From positions 1 through 64,000 of the forward strand of contig JAUVXV010000011.1 of the NCBI GenBank assembly GCA_030603365.1: DNA of 64,000 nucleotides. Reading direction: 5' to 3'. The translations under genes were made by a program, and so were the position numbers. Shown piece by piece: positions 52,246 through 61,316 of this stretch (the stretch's first letter is position 1; the number at the start of each line of letters is the position of its first letter). Below the pieces are notes generated by a model. That model did no database searches. It was given only the letters and a program-made list of their open reading frames with translations, and was not told where the DNA came from. The DNA is from Candidatus Heimdallarchaeota archaeon (GTDB taxonomy: Archaea > Asgardarchaeota > Heimdallarchaeia > Heimdallarchaeales > Heimdallarchaeaceae).

Positions 52246-53019
52246 TTAGAAAAGATAAGGTACAATAGCCTTTCTCTTTTCAGGATAATCTTCAAATGTT
52301 TCTTTATACCAGTTATGATGAGATTTTGCTCTAGGTACTAAATTTGCAATTGTCCAAAACACAAACAGTAAACCTGCCCAATTCCAAACCATTAATCCCC
52401 AACCTATCCAGATTAAAATTTCACCAAAATAATTTGGACTCGAAATAAATTTATACAATCCTCCAAAAGGTATTTTGTATCCTTTTTCTCCAGGTTTTCT
52501 CAAATCTCTTAAGACTATATCTGCGTGACGATTAATAATGTACCCTACTATGAAAATTATAACTCCAATAATAAATCTTGGATCTGTCAACCAAGAAGAA
52601 GTATATTCTGATTCAGCAGCGAAATGAAAAATCCAACGTGCTTGAAGGTAAGTGTTGGAAGTCTGAAAAAGCATCCCGAAGAAAATTATCAGTAAAGGCA
52701 TTCTTTTATTTGTTCTAAGGAAAAATGGAAAAATCAAATCTCTTTGAACATAATGAAGTAACCAGAGAACAAGTAAAACAATTGGAACTAAATCCTTTCT
52801 TTCACTCATAGCAAAGATCACTGCAAAGATAATTACTGCAGGGATTTCCATGATTATCCAACCCAACTTTGAACTGATAGATGGACCCCATCCTTTGCGA
52901 ATGTGACGCCCGTACGGAGCACTAATAAAGAATAATAATATAAACATAGCAAGAGCAACTACCGCGGAAGCGATAAGCAAACCCCTATAGATAACAATCT
53001 CTTCCATTACAGAGAGCAT
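52246..53019 (-). CDS. Steroid 5-alpha-reductase-family enzyme (SRD5A-like)
   Basis: A 257-residue membrane enzyme that is full length for the family and close to human SRD5A1/2 along its whole length. Motifs that match: SAPYGRHIRKGWGP, LGWIIMEIPA (Glu58), LLHYVQRDLIFPF (Tyr90), INRHADIVLRDLRKPGEKGY (Asp167), SSPNYFGEI (Asn196, Glu200) and RAKSHHNWYKETFEDYP (Arg230, His234). These fall at the positions of SRD5A2 Glu57, Tyr91, Asp164, Asn193, Glu197, Arg227 and His231, the substrate and NADPH contacts as I recall them. Six to seven helices. It should reduce a conjugated enone in a lipid such as a steroid or polyprenoid. ATG 53007 is an alternative start. Confidence 0.9.
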   Translation of the reverse strand: MLSVMEEIVIYRGLLIASAVVALAMFILLFFISAPYGRHIRKGWGPSISSKLGWIIMEIPAVIIFAVIFAMSERKDLVPIVLLVLWLLHYVQRDLIFPFFLRTNKRMPLLIIFFGMLFQTSNTYLQARWIFHFAAESEYTSSWLTDPRFIIGVIIFIVGYIINRHADIVLRDLRKPGEKGYKIPFGGLYKFISSPNYFGEILIWIGWGLMVWNWAGLLFVFWTIANLVPRAKSHHNWYKETFEDYPEKRKAIVPYLF

Positions 53020-53037
53020 TATCTAGCTTTTTTTAAA

Positions 53038-54339
53038 ATGTTTCCCACTATGCGGGTGAGAAATAACTTTAAAATATGTCTAGAAAGTAAAGAAGCAAAA
53101 GGAAGGATATTACAAATGTCTTCTAGAATTGTAGAAAAAGATAAGACAAGACTCTTTTGGAATGTTCAGTTCATTTATGAGCTTGTTCTTGCAAAAAAAG
53201 AGTTAGAAGCATTTGCGATAAAATATGAGGTTGATAGCAATTTCAGAGGTATAGAAATTCTAGAAATTCCAAGTGAAAAGAATTTCAGTAATAGAACATC
53301 TTATTTTGAAAAAATAAATGGATTACCAACACTTTATTCTAAAATAACTAAAGCAAACATCACTCGTTCTATAAACCAATATCTTACTCATTGGTTTTAT
53401 CCTTACAAAGGAAAATACCACCCCCAGATGATCAGAGCTCTAATCAATATAATGAAGATTAATCCAGGTGAAATAATACTTGACCCATTCATAGGAAGTG
53501 GAACTACAGCATTGGAAGCACAGTTATTAGGTATTGGTTGCATTGGTGTAGACATCTCAGAGGTATGTTTTAGAGTTTCTAAAGCAAAAACTGAAACAGT
53601 AAAGCATACAATTGAGATTGAAAAAGAATTTGAAATAATCTTGCAAAAACTAAGAAATATAGATGAGAATAATAATGAAAAAGTAATTCCTCAAATTCAG
53701 CAATTAATCAGTGATATAACTAATGAAAGTGTTCAGAATTTTTTTCAAGTTGCAGATCTAATTGCCCATAGTGATAAGGCAAGAAGAAAGAAGAAAAATT
53801 TCCTAGAATCGTTTATTAAAAATTCTGAAAAAATGCTCACTTCAGTAAAAGATTATAGTCGAGTTATTCAAGAAAATAATCTGACTCTTGGTGAGGTAAA
53901 TATTCATCTAGGAAATGCAAAGAATCTACAGATAGAATCAGAAACAATCGATGGTATTCTATGCTCACCACCATATTCAATAGCATTAAATTATGTTGAA
54001 AATGATAAGCATGCACTTGAAGCTCTAGGATATAATACTACTGAGATAAAAGAGGATTTCATTGGAGTTAAAGGCTCCGGAAACAAGAAGATTGACTTGT
54101 ATAATAGAGATTTGATACAATCATATTTAGAAATGGATAGAGTACTAAAACCTGGCAAATATTGTTCAATAGTTATTGGAAATGCTAGAGTTAACAAAGA
54201 GGAAGTTCCTACTGTAGAAACAACCATTAATTTCTTCCTGGATAAAGGATATACATTGGAAATGAATGTTGATAAAATAATATTTGGATTGTATAATGTC
54301 ATGCAAAAAGAAAATATACTAATTTTCAAAAAGCCTTAA
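53038..54339 (+). CDS. SPPY-type DNA/RNA methyltransferase
   Basis: A 433-residue SAM-dependent methyltransferase. Motif I region reads LDPFIGSGTTALEA (residues 148-161), and the catalytic motif IV is CSPPYS (309-314). The order (SAM motif before SPPY) and the KGKYHPQM lead-in fit the N6/N4 amino-methyltransferase class (gamma-type layout), in which SPP[YW] favours N4-cytosine. A tRNA guanosine methyltransferase is the alternative. The roughly 120-residue insert between motifs may be the target-recognition part. No restriction endonuclease is adjacent, so it would be a solitary enzyme. It starts 19 bases from the divergent SRD5A-like gene. Confidence 0.75.
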   Translation: MFPTMRVRNNFKICLESKEAKGRILQMSSRIVEKDKTRLFWNVQFIYELVLAKKELEAFAIKYEVDSNFRGIEILEIPSEKNFSNRTSYFEKINGLPTLYSKITKANITRSINQYLTHWFYPYKGKYHPQMIRALINIMKINPGEIILDPFIGSGTTALEAQLLGIGCIGVDISEVCFRVSKAKTETVKHTIEIEKEFEIILQKLRNIDENNNEKVIPQIQQLISDITNESVQNFFQVADLIAHSDKARRKKKNFLESFIKNSEKMLTSVKDYSRVIQENNLTLGEVNIHLGNAKNLQIESETIDGILCSPPYSIALNYVENDKHALEALGYNTTEIKEDFIGVKGSGNKKIDLYNRDLIQSYLEMDRVLKPGKYCSIVIGNARVNKEEVPTVETTINFFLDKGYTLEMNVDKIIFGLYNVMQKENILIFKKP

Positions 54340-54344
54340 TCTCT

Positions 54345-55436
54345 TCACTTCTTTATTTTTGAGAAAGTATCAACTATAAGTTTTGAAATGTCTTCAGGCA
54401 AAATTCCTGGGAGATCAATGTTATTAGAGATAAAGAAATCTGACAATTTTTCTGAAATAATAGTTTCATCTATCTGTGTATTCATCAAAATTTTCTGCAT
54501 TTCTTCTAGAATGAATGGTGGAGAAAGCGAGAAATCACCAGAGATAACGATATCTACAATCTTTCCACTATCAAAATGAATGAAGAGTTGCATCAATCCT
54601 CCAAGAAATTTCTTTTCAGAAAAGACGAAATAAGTATCTCCTTTGATTTTCTGTTGGAATAAATCTGTTTTATCCTTATCTACATAATAAAGCCAATCTT
54701 TCTGTTGATATAGATCTTTAATATCTGCTAGTTTTTCTTCTTCAATGTTTGAAAGAGATCCTTCAATCAATTTTACATCTAATTCTTTCTGGAAGTTTTG
54801 AATGTATTTTTCAACTACTTCTTCTTTTGTAGGAATTTCAGCTAGAAGAATTTTGAAACTTCCCATTCTTTCTTCCAAAGATTTAGCAATTTTATCTCTG
54901 AATTTCTCATCAGGGACCTTAAGGATTTTAGACATTTCTACTGAAGGAAAATCAAAAATGAAATTGCCAACTAATACTCTAGAATTACCGTAGGAAACGG
55001 CACCATTTCCACTAATTTTTCGTCCTTTTGCAACAATATCATTGATTGGTGAGTATTCTGCAGAGATATTAAATTCTTTATAGGTTTGAATCACAGGTGT
55101 AAGAAAATACTCGTAAAATTCTCTCAGTTTTTGATTATAGTCTTTCTTATTGCAGATTATTTGATAAAAAAGTTGATTGCTATCAAGATATACAGATCCT
55201 CCACCAGTTCCTCTCCTGACAATTGGGAGTTTTTGTTCTTGAATATAATCCAATTCAACAGATTGCTCCAATACTTGATGTAATCCAACACAAACTAATG
55301 GTCGATCTGGCCATGTTAGAACTAAAGTATTTGGAGTTTGGGATCCATTTTGGACTAAAGCTAGCGCATGATAAATTGCTTGCGTATCTAACCAGTTCTG
55401 CTCCCCTATATTCAATAAGCGCCATTCTTTTTCCAT
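54345..55436 (-). CDS. lplA: Lipoate-protein ligase A with C-terminal accessory domain
   Basis: A 363-residue ligase that activates lipoate with ATP and attaches it to lysines of E2 and GcvH proteins. The BPL/LplA core shows RPLVCVGLHQ, PIVRRGTGGGSVYLD (lipoate-binding RRxxGGG), the catalytic Lys in GRKISGNGAV and VLVGNFIFDF. Residues about 260-363 are the C-terminal Lip_prot_lig_C-type domain (KKFLGGLMQLFIHFDSGKI), which archaea often encode separately. ATG 55436 begins MEKEWRLLN as in relatives; the longer start at 55478 adds 14 non-conserved residues. Confidence 0.88.
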   Translation of the reverse strand: MEKEWRLLNIGEQNWLDTQAIYHALALVQNGSQTPNTLVLTWPDRPLVCVGLHQVLEQSVELDYIQEQKLPIVRRGTGGGSVYLDSNQLFYQIICNKKDYNQKLREFYEYFLTPVIQTYKEFNISAEYSPINDIVAKGRKISGNGAVSYGNSRVLVGNFIFDFPSVEMSKILKVPDEKFRDKIAKSLEERMGSFKILLAEIPTKEEVVEKYIQNFQKELDVKLIEGSLSNIEEEKLADIKDLYQQKDWLYYVDKDKTDLFQQKIKGDTYFVFSEKKFLGGLMQLFIHFDSGKIVDIVISGDFSLSPPFILEEMQKILMNTQIDETIISEKLSDFFISNNIDLPGILPEDISKLIVDTFSKIKK

Positions 55437-55462
55437 GATTATCCCCCAAAAAAGATGAGTGT

Positions 55463-56158
55463 TTAAACTACTGACCACTCAATCTCATCTGTTATAAAGA
55501 ATACCACTTCACCAAAGTCACTGAAGCATATCAATCTAGAAAACTGAGTTGTCTTTTGAACCCCATCAACTTCAATATTAGCATAGAAATTTACAGATAT
55601 TTCATATTCAATTGTCCATGATGAATATATTGTTTCAATAGTATCGTTAATACTAGGATATGGATAGGTAGGCTGACTTACATGAGATGAATTCCATTCA
55701 TCAAAACCCCACATCCAAGAAAAGAAACTGCCGTTAGAGGTACCAAATAGATTAGCATAGGAATCCTTGGCTCCTGCTGCACTTAATGGTGCTGTACTAA
55801 TTGTCATTTCCAATTCAAAGACATGAACTTCCTTACTCAATCCTTCATAATCAGATAGAGAAACATTTTCCATGAATTTAGCTTCATCTATCATCAGTTG
55901 TGTTATGTTATTTAGATGAGATAATTGTGGTAATCCAGTGATTTGATCCCAGTAATCTAAACTACTCCCATTAATCAAGGCCGTATTATCCATTACAAGG
56001 GCACTTTGAGAATCACCATCAATAGTATTGATAATTATTGAACTGTTGAATTCATCAATCCCAGCAGGAGCAGTTGTAACAGAGATGAGAATAATTGGCA
56101 ATCCAAGTAAACAAAAACCAAAAATAATCAGAAATATATTGAATATACTATTTGCCAT
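55463..56158 (-). CDS. Exported, probably glycosylated protein of unknown function
   Basis: A 231-residue protein with one N-terminal hydrophobic helix (IFLIIFGFCLLGLPIILI) and the rest extracellular. At least seven Asn-x-Ser/Thr sites (NSS, NGS, NIT, NVS, NGS, NSS, NDT) support export and N-glycosylation. A beta-strand-rich stretch with many aromatic residues lies at the C-terminus. No domain recognised. It is followed on the same strand by lplA after 26 bases and preceded by another exported protein, with which it may be paired. Confidence 0.55.
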   Translation of the reverse strand: MANSIFNIFLIIFGFCLLGLPIILISVTTAPAGIDEFNSSIIINTIDGDSQSALVMDNTALINGSSLDYWDQITGLPQLSHLNNITQLMIDEAKFMENVSLSDYEGLSKEVHVFELEMTISTAPLSAAGAKDSYANLFGTSNGSFFSWMWGFDEWNSSHVSQPTYPYPSINDTIETIYSSWTIEYEISVNFYANIEVDGVQKTTQFSRLICFSDFGEVVFFITDEIEWSVV

Positions 56159-56216
56159 GTCTGTGAAATAGTAAGAATATTATTTATAGGTTTTGAATTA
56201 AAAATAGAGGGAAGAG

Positions 56217-57545
56217 TTATTTCTTACCCTTAAATTTCTTCGAATATAATAGGTGTGATGGATAAACTACAGCAAAAAGACCCACTGTACCAATTACGAA
56301 GTAAGAACCAAGATTTGCAAAGAAAGTGTATTCTCCTAAGAAATTATTAGTCCAAACATCACCATCTGTTGAAAAAGCAAAAGCTACACTAGGCCAACCT
56401 CCTCCACCGAATCTACCCCCTCTTCCTACTACAAAAGTGAGGAAAAGTCTTTCTTCATAAATAGAGAGAGATGGGTCTTTACGATAGTAACCGTCAAAAT
56501 TATCTTGGTTTTTAATTATAATATGAGATTTAATAGTACTTGAAATAACTTGTAATCCACTAATAATTCCTGGTTCTACTTGAAATGACTTACCCCACAA
56601 GAATGTCTCTTTCTTGAGAATACCTTGAGCAACATCATATGCATCAGTAAGATTATCTTGAGCTACCATGAAAAATTGTTCTTTCCAGTAGATAACTGTG
56701 GGTTTTGTTAAATTCAGTTCATCATTTGGAGGATCAAAAGTAACAATATTACTCTCAACTTCATAGGTATCATCCAGATTGTCAAAAGATACGGTATGAG
56801 TAATCACATTCCTTAGAAGTTCAAGATCAAATTCTTCTTCCCGAAGAGTATGAATTAGTAAGAAATCACCATCGTGATAATATAATTCGAAATCTTCTCC
56901 ATAACCAGGAGAGAAGTAAACCGAATCAGTAATTTCCAGTGTATCAGGATCTATCTCTAGTATTTCATTACCACTATCGGTGGAATTGACATCAAAAATT
57001 GCATTGTTGAAACCATATGCTAAAATCAGTTTAGTATCATCATGAGTCACAAAAAAGCTGTAAAAGCTAAACCCTTCGTTATCATAAGGAACTGATGTGT
57101 TGTATAACAAGAATAACCCTCCCCAAGTAACACCATTATCTATAGATGTTCTGATAAAGAAAGTCATATTATTAGTGGTTTGGTCCTGTGTTACGAGGAA
57201 TAAGTAAGCTTTTTCATTAAAATAAACTAAACCTGTCTGGTTGGTGTAATAGTTAGTTGAGTTAATAGTGAAAGATTCATCTTGAATAACAGTATCATTA
57301 ATTTCTTCTATTTGAAATTCTGTTGGAAGTCTCCTCATGGTTCGAGATCTAACTGTTTGTTCAACTGATTCTTCATTAGCAATTCGATCTTGGACAAAGA
57401 CCATAATATATTCACCGTTACTACCTTCAACTGTTGAAGGACCATAATCTGCATAAGTTGTTATTGCATAGGTATAATTGGGAATTGAAGTAAGTACTAT
57501 TGAAAATACAAAAATAAAAATTATCCATTTTTTCTTAAATTGCAT
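56217..57545 (-). CDS. Exported BNR/sialidase-like beta-propeller protein
   Basis: A 442-residue surface protein. It has a signal peptide (WIIFIFVFSIVLTSIPNYTY), an extracellular domain with an Asp-box-like segment (SIDNGVTWGGLFLLY) and repeats of the type FDVNSTDSGNEILEIDP and FSTDGDVWTNNF that suggest a beta-propeller, and a C-terminal anchor YFVIGTVGLFAVVYP plus KKFKGKK. No catalytic arginine triad of a sialidase can be identified, so binding rather than hydrolysis is likely. A TATA box lies 46 bases upstream. Confidence 0.65.
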   Translation of the reverse strand: MQFKKKWIIFIFVFSIVLTSIPNYTYAITTYADYGPSTVEGSNGEYIMVFVQDRIANEESVEQTVRSRTMRRLPTEFQIEEINDTVIQDESFTINSTNYYTNQTGLVYFNEKAYLFLVTQDQTTNNMTFFIRTSIDNGVTWGGLFLLYNTSVPYDNEGFSFYSFFVTHDDTKLILAYGFNNAIFDVNSTDSGNEILEIDPDTLEITDSVYFSPGYGEDFELYYHDGDFLLIHTLREEEFDLELLRNVITHTVSFDNLDDTYEVESNIVTFDPPNDELNLTKPTVIYWKEQFFMVAQDNLTDAYDVAQGILKKETFLWGKSFQVEPGIISGLQVISSTIKSHIIIKNQDNFDGYYRKDPSLSIYEERLFLTFVVGRGGRFGGGGWPSVAFAFSTDGDVWTNNFLGEYTFFANLGSYFVIGTVGLFAVVYPSHLLYSKKFKGKK

Positions 57546-57590
57546 TTAGGAAACTCCTATTATTTTTCTTCTTGAAAAACTTGGTTGAGA

Positions 57591-57600
57591 TATATATAAA
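57591..57600 (-). promoter_or_regulatory. TATA box for the beta-propeller protein gene
   Basis: TTTATATATA on the minus strand lies 46-55 bases before the ATG at 57545, leaving a leader of about 20 bases. Confidence 0.55.
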
Positions 57601-57640
57601 TGTTGCCAAGAGAGAATGAAATTCATAGCTCTTCCACACC

Positions 57641-58156
57641 TTATTCTAGTTCTAGCGAACTTCTGATATTTCTTAATTCCTGCATAGTTTTACCTTTCGA
57701 ATCTTTTTCTGTTGTAGAAATATCCAAGAGGAGAAGAAAATCATTATGTTTGAAAGCTATTAGTTCAAAAATCCCTCTCATACCTTCTTTAACATTATTC
57801 CATGTACCAGATATGAATTGGTTTTCTTTATCTTTGAAATCCATAATATAGTATTCGTTTACTTTCATTATATCTCCGATATAGTATTTATGCACTAAAC
57901 GAGAACGTAAATCAGTAAGATACTCTAATGTTAGGGATTTTTCAGTATAAGGCTGCCAATAAATAAAAAACAACCTGTTCGGTTTTAATCTAATAAATGG
58001 AAGAAATGTAGTATAATCTAGACCAGGAAGTAAATGAGCAAAGTAACCAGATGGAAAGCTAAGAGAACCTATAAATTCTATGTGGGCTTTTTTCTGTTTA
58101 TTAGCTAAATCTAGAGAGATACTTATCATCATAACACTAAATGTTGAAACACTCAT
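57641..58156 (-). CDS. Hypothetical protein, 171 residues
   Basis: No family recognised. The composition is soluble with strand-like aromatic blocks: SLSFPSGYFAHLLPGLDYTT, RLFFIYWQPYTEKSLTLEYL and YYIMDFKDKENQFISGTWN. The last looks like an extended beta sheet with a helix after it (KTMQELRNIRSSLELE). The N-terminal MMISISLDLANKQKKAHIEF might begin a strand-helix fold. Codon use is like its neighbours. It is located between the propeller gene and copA with no obvious link to either. Confidence 0.55.
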   Translation of the reverse strand: MSVSTFSVMMISISLDLANKQKKAHIEFIGSLSFPSGYFAHLLPGLDYTTFLPFIRLKPNRLFFIYWQPYTEKSLTLEYLTDLRSRLVHKYYIGDIMKVNEYYIMDFKDKENQFISGTWNNVKEGMRGIFELIAFKHNDFLLLLDISTTEKDSKGKTMQELRNIRSSLELE

Positions 58157-58226
58157 ATAGCTTATGTTAAATCATTCTATTTATTGATTTAAAACTTGAA
58201 AAGATTAATAAGTGCTCAATTTTTGA

Positions 58227-60581
58227 CTAGTTTCTTAGTGTTATTTTCTTCTCTTTTTTTATGAAGGGATTTTTGTATCTTTTTAACAAAAGGGAATTAG
58301 TTACAACTGAGACTGAAGACAATGCCATGGCTAAACCTGCTATTTCAGCTGGCAACAAGACACCTAATGGGATCAGAATACCAGCAGCAATGGGTATTCC
58401 AAGAGTATTATAGATTAGTGCCCAGAATAACCCCATCTTTACTCTTCTAATAGTTTTCTTGCTTAGATCAATTGCGGTTGCAACATCTCGTAAATCATCC
58501 TTAACAAGAACTATATCACCTGTTTCGATTGCTACATCAGTTCCAGAACCTATAGCAACACCTACATCAGCTTTAGCTAATGCAGGAGCGTCGTTAACAC
58601 CGTCTCCAACAAACAAAACCTTAGAGTTCTCTTTTTGATATTTATTAACAACTTCAACTTTTTGTTCTGGTAAAACTTCTGCATGTATCTCATCTATTCC
58701 TACTTGTTGTGCAATGGATCTTGCTGCTCTTTCATTATCCCCACTTACCATCACTACTTTGATATCCATTTCTTTTAATGTATCGACAGCTTGTTTTGAT
58801 GTGGGTTTGATTGTATCTGCAATTGCAATAATTCCGATGACATCTTTATTCTCAACAATCAACATCACAGTCTTACCTTGTTCCTCTAGTTGAACCATTT
58901 CATTCTCAATTTTATCCGAGATATCTATGTCACCTAATTGAGCTATTTTTCGACTTCCAACGAAATAGTTCTTTCCGCTTAAGGAAGCTTCAATACCCTT
59001 TCCTGGATGAGCTTTGAAATCATGTATATCAAGAAAATCGACTTTTTCCTCTTGCGCTTTCATAACAATAGCTTTTGCAATAGAGTGCTCTGAACCTTTT
59101 TCTAAGGAAGCTGAAATTTGAAGAAGATAATTATTTGTTAGCTCATTCTTTTGTGAAATTATATCTGTAACCTTAGGTGAACCTTGTGTAATTGTACCTG
59201 TCTTATCTAGCAGAACCACATCAGTTTTTCTTGCAATTTCAAGTGCATCACCGCTTCTAATTAGAATACCATTTGATGCTCCTAATCCAGTTCCAACCAT
59301 TATAGCTGTTGGTGTTGCTAATCCAAGAGCACAAGGACAGGAGATTACTATTACAGTAATAGAAATCAAGAAAGCAAAGAGAAATGTAGATGAAATTCCT
59401 GTAGCTATGTTGTTAGGTAAAGCTGAAAGTTGAATTACATTTGTTTCTAATAGTGAATACCAAATAGCAAAGGTAATCAATGATATTAAAATGACTGCAG
59501 GAACAAACCATGCTGAAATTCGATCTGCTAATTTTTGAATAGGTATTTTGGAAGTCTGAGCATCATCAACCATAGTAATTATTTGATTAAGAGTTGTGTC
59601 TGCCCCTATTCTTGTTGTTTGCATTTTTAGAAAGCCATTTTCATTAATGGTTCCACCTATAAGCATGTCACTTTCTTCTTTGAATACTGATACACTTTCT
59701 CCAGTAATCATACTTTCATTAACATATGATTGTCCTTCCTTAATCACACCATCGACTGGAACACTATCTCCTGGTTTAATGAGACAGATATCGTTTATTT
59801 CAACATCATCAATAGGAATCTCAATCTCCTCCCCATCTCTTTCAACTAGTGCAGTATCAGGACGTAATTCTATGAGTTTTTTAATTGCTTCAGAGGTTCT
59901 TCCTTTCGCAATTTCTTCAAGATATTTTCCTAAAAATATGAAGGTGAGTAGTATTGCAGAGGTTTCAAAGAAAACAGCTACTGGATATGCAGGAGCCACA
60001 TAACTATAAATGATTGAAAACAAACTATAGAAATAAGCTGCACTTGTTCCTAGAACAACTAAAACATCCATTGAGGTACTTTTGTTTATCAAACTCTTCC
60101 AAGCAGCTTTGTAAAAAGTAAATCCTATGATGAATTGTATAGGTGTAGTCAGAACTAATTGTAAGAAATTTGATAATAACATCCCGCTGAAAATCTCTTG
60201 AGACATTAACCAACTAGCAAAGTTTGGGAACCAGTTATTGAATGGAAACATGTGTCCCATTGCAAAAATAAATACTGGGATAGTTAGAACTAAACTAGCA
60301 AAAAATCGATTCCTCATATCAATGAGTTGCTTATTCTGCATGAATGCAAGTTGATCAACTTCAAAAGATGCTTTATATCCAGCTTTTTCAACAGCTTTAA
60401 GAATTTCTTTTTCTTTGACTAAAGAAGGATCATAGATCAGTTTAGCATTATGGCTAATTAGATTAACAGAAGCTGAATCTACTCCTTCAACAGAATTTAT
60501 AGCTTTCTCTACTCTACCTACACAAGTTGCACAATGCATACCTTCAATAGATATGGTTTTTTTTTCCGTACCTTCATTCAT
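58227..60581 (-). CDS. copA: Copper-exporting P1B-type ATPase
   Basis: A 784-residue CopA that pumps Cu+ out of the cytosol. In order: one N-terminal heavy-metal domain with GMHCATC (residues 14-20), a membrane domain, TGES (293-296), the transport motif CPC (415-417), the phosphorylated Asp in DKTGT (459), and GDGVNDAPALAKADVGVAIG with a C-terminal helix pair. The length fits bacterial and archaeal CopA with one HMA. Upstream on the same strand lie a separate HMA chaperone and a second HMA-like protein, so the three form a copper-handling unit. Confidence 0.93.
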   Translation of the reverse strand: MNEGTEKKTISIEGMHCATCVGRVEKAINSVEGVDSASVNLISHNAKLIYDPSLVKEKEILKAVEKAGYKASFEVDQLAFMQNKQLIDMRNRFFASLVLTIPVFIFAMGHMFPFNNWFPNFASWLMSQEIFSGMLLSNFLQLVLTTPIQFIIGFTFYKAAWKSLINKSTSMDVLVVLGTSAAYFYSLFSIIYSYVAPAYPVAVFFETSAILLTFIFLGKYLEEIAKGRTSEAIKKLIELRPDTALVERDGEEIEIPIDDVEINDICLIKPGDSVPVDGVIKEGQSYVNESMITGESVSVFKEESDMLIGGTINENGFLKMQTTRIGADTTLNQIITMVDDAQTSKIPIQKLADRISAWFVPAVILISLITFAIWYSLLETNVIQLSALPNNIATGISSTFLFAFLISITVIVISCPCALGLATPTAIMVGTGLGASNGILIRSGDALEIARKTDVVLLDKTGTITQGSPKVTDIISQKNELTNNYLLQISASLEKGSEHSIAKAIVMKAQEEKVDFLDIHDFKAHPGKGIEASLSGKNYFVGSRKIAQLGDIDISDKIENEMVQLEEQGKTVMLIVENKDVIGIIAIADTIKPTSKQAVDTLKEMDIKVVMVSGDNERAARSIAQQVGIDEIHAEVLPEQKVEVVNKYQKENSKVLFVGDGVNDAPALAKADVGVAIGSGTDVAIETGDIVLVKDDLRDVATAIDLSKKTIRRVKMGLFWALIYNTLGIPIAAGILIPLGVLLPAEIAGLAMALSSVSVVTNSLLLKRYKNPFIKKEKKITLRN

Positions 60582-60641
60582 TACTTGTATCCTTCTTTAC
60601 ACTTTGTTTTAAATCATTTTAACTGTATAATAAGTACAAAA

Positions 60642-60854
60642 CTATGCTACAGATGCTTTGTATCCAGCTTCTTCAATAGCTTTAATCAATTTTTCATCAC
60701 TGGTTTTTCCAGCTTTGAATTGAACTAATGCTGAGTTTGTTTCAAGATTAACTTCTACTTCCTTGACACCACTTACTTTTTTTAGAGCATTAGCAACTGT
60801 CATTTGACAATGACCACAAGTCATTCCTTCAACATTAAGAGTAATTTTTTCCAT
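60642..60854 (-). CDS. copZ: CopZ-type heavy-metal chaperone
   Basis: A 70-residue HMA-domain protein. The metal loop is GMTCGHCQ (CxxC), followed by VSGVKEVEVNLETNSALVQF and the typical C-terminal IEEAGYKA. It binds Cu+ and delivers it to CopA, encoded 60 bases downstream. ATG 60854 is used (MEKITLNVEGMTC); an upstream start would add three residues. On the minus strand a TATA-like ATTAAATATATAATT lies about 30 bases before it, so it likely has its own promoter and short leader. Confidence 0.88.
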   Translation of the reverse strand: MEKITLNVEGMTCGHCQMTVANALKKVSGVKEVEVNLETNSALVQFKAGKTSDEKLIKAIEEAGYKASVA

Positions 60855-61001
60855 AATAACCAAATAAAGATTGTCAAATTATATATTTAATAACTATCGT
60901 TGGACAAAAATCTACAGTAAATCGTAAACCAAATATAAACATGGATGAAATTAAGTAAAAAGCATCTTTTTCAAGAAATAGATGAAACAGATTGATTTGT
61001 A

Positions 61002-61211
61002 TCAAACTAACATTGCTGAAAAACCCAAAGCAACTATTATTGCTTTGATTTTATTTGTGGTAATTTTGTCTGGGTTTATATCTACTGTTGCAGTTTTTTC
61101 TTTAAAACTAACTTCTGCAGAATCAATCCCACATGTATACCCTAAAGCAAGACTAATTTTCCTTGCGCATTTAGTACAATGCATATCAGGAATTTCATAA
61201 ACACATAGCAT
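61002..61211 (-). CDS. Second HMA-like metallochaperone, divergent
   Basis: A 69-residue protein with the HMA layout but shifted signature: CVYEIPDMHCTKCARKISLA, then a CGIDSAEVSF segment and IKAIIVALGFSAMLV. The CxxC metal pair (Cys11 and Cys14 from MLCVY) is present. Extra cysteines at position 3 and around residue 29 are unusual for CopZ. A TATA-like TATATATTA lies 22-33 bases upstream of ATG 61211, implying a leaderless mRNA. It may be an alternative copper carrier or a sensor-like partner for CopZ and CopA. Confidence 0.7.
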   Translation of the reverse strand: MLCVYEIPDMHCTKCARKISLALGYTCGIDSAEVSFKEKTATVDINPDKITTNKIKAIIVALGFSAMLV

Positions 61212-61221
61212 CTTAAACACT

Positions 61222-61244
61222 CTAATCAATTAGTAATATATACC
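61222..61244 (-). promoter_or_regulatory. TATA box with adjacent short palindrome
   Basis: On the plus strand CTAATCAATTAG (61222-61233; 5-base arms, CA centre) abuts TAATATATA (TATA box on the minus strand, about 61232-61244), just before the second HMA gene. Such a palindrome between TATA and start could be an operator, perhaps for copper control. Confidence 0.4.
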
Positions 61245-61316
61245 CTTTTTAAACTAGGTATTCCACCATAATTCAAAAAAGTAGCATTTTTAGAATGATT
61301 TTTCATATAATTATGA

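Noticed and set aside
52246..53019. Isoprenylcysteine carboxyl methyltransferase
   Set aside because: Shares the C-terminal fold, but the N-terminal Glu/Tyr motifs and RKPGExGYKIP segment fit steroid 5-alpha-reductase better.
57600..57851. 83-codon plus-strand frame
   Set aside because: Antisense to the 171-residue gene, Ser/Leu-rich, and its start lies on the TATA box of another gene.
59596..60003. 135-codon plus-strand frame inside copA
   Set aside because: Ser/Ile-rich shadow of CopA's conserved frame.
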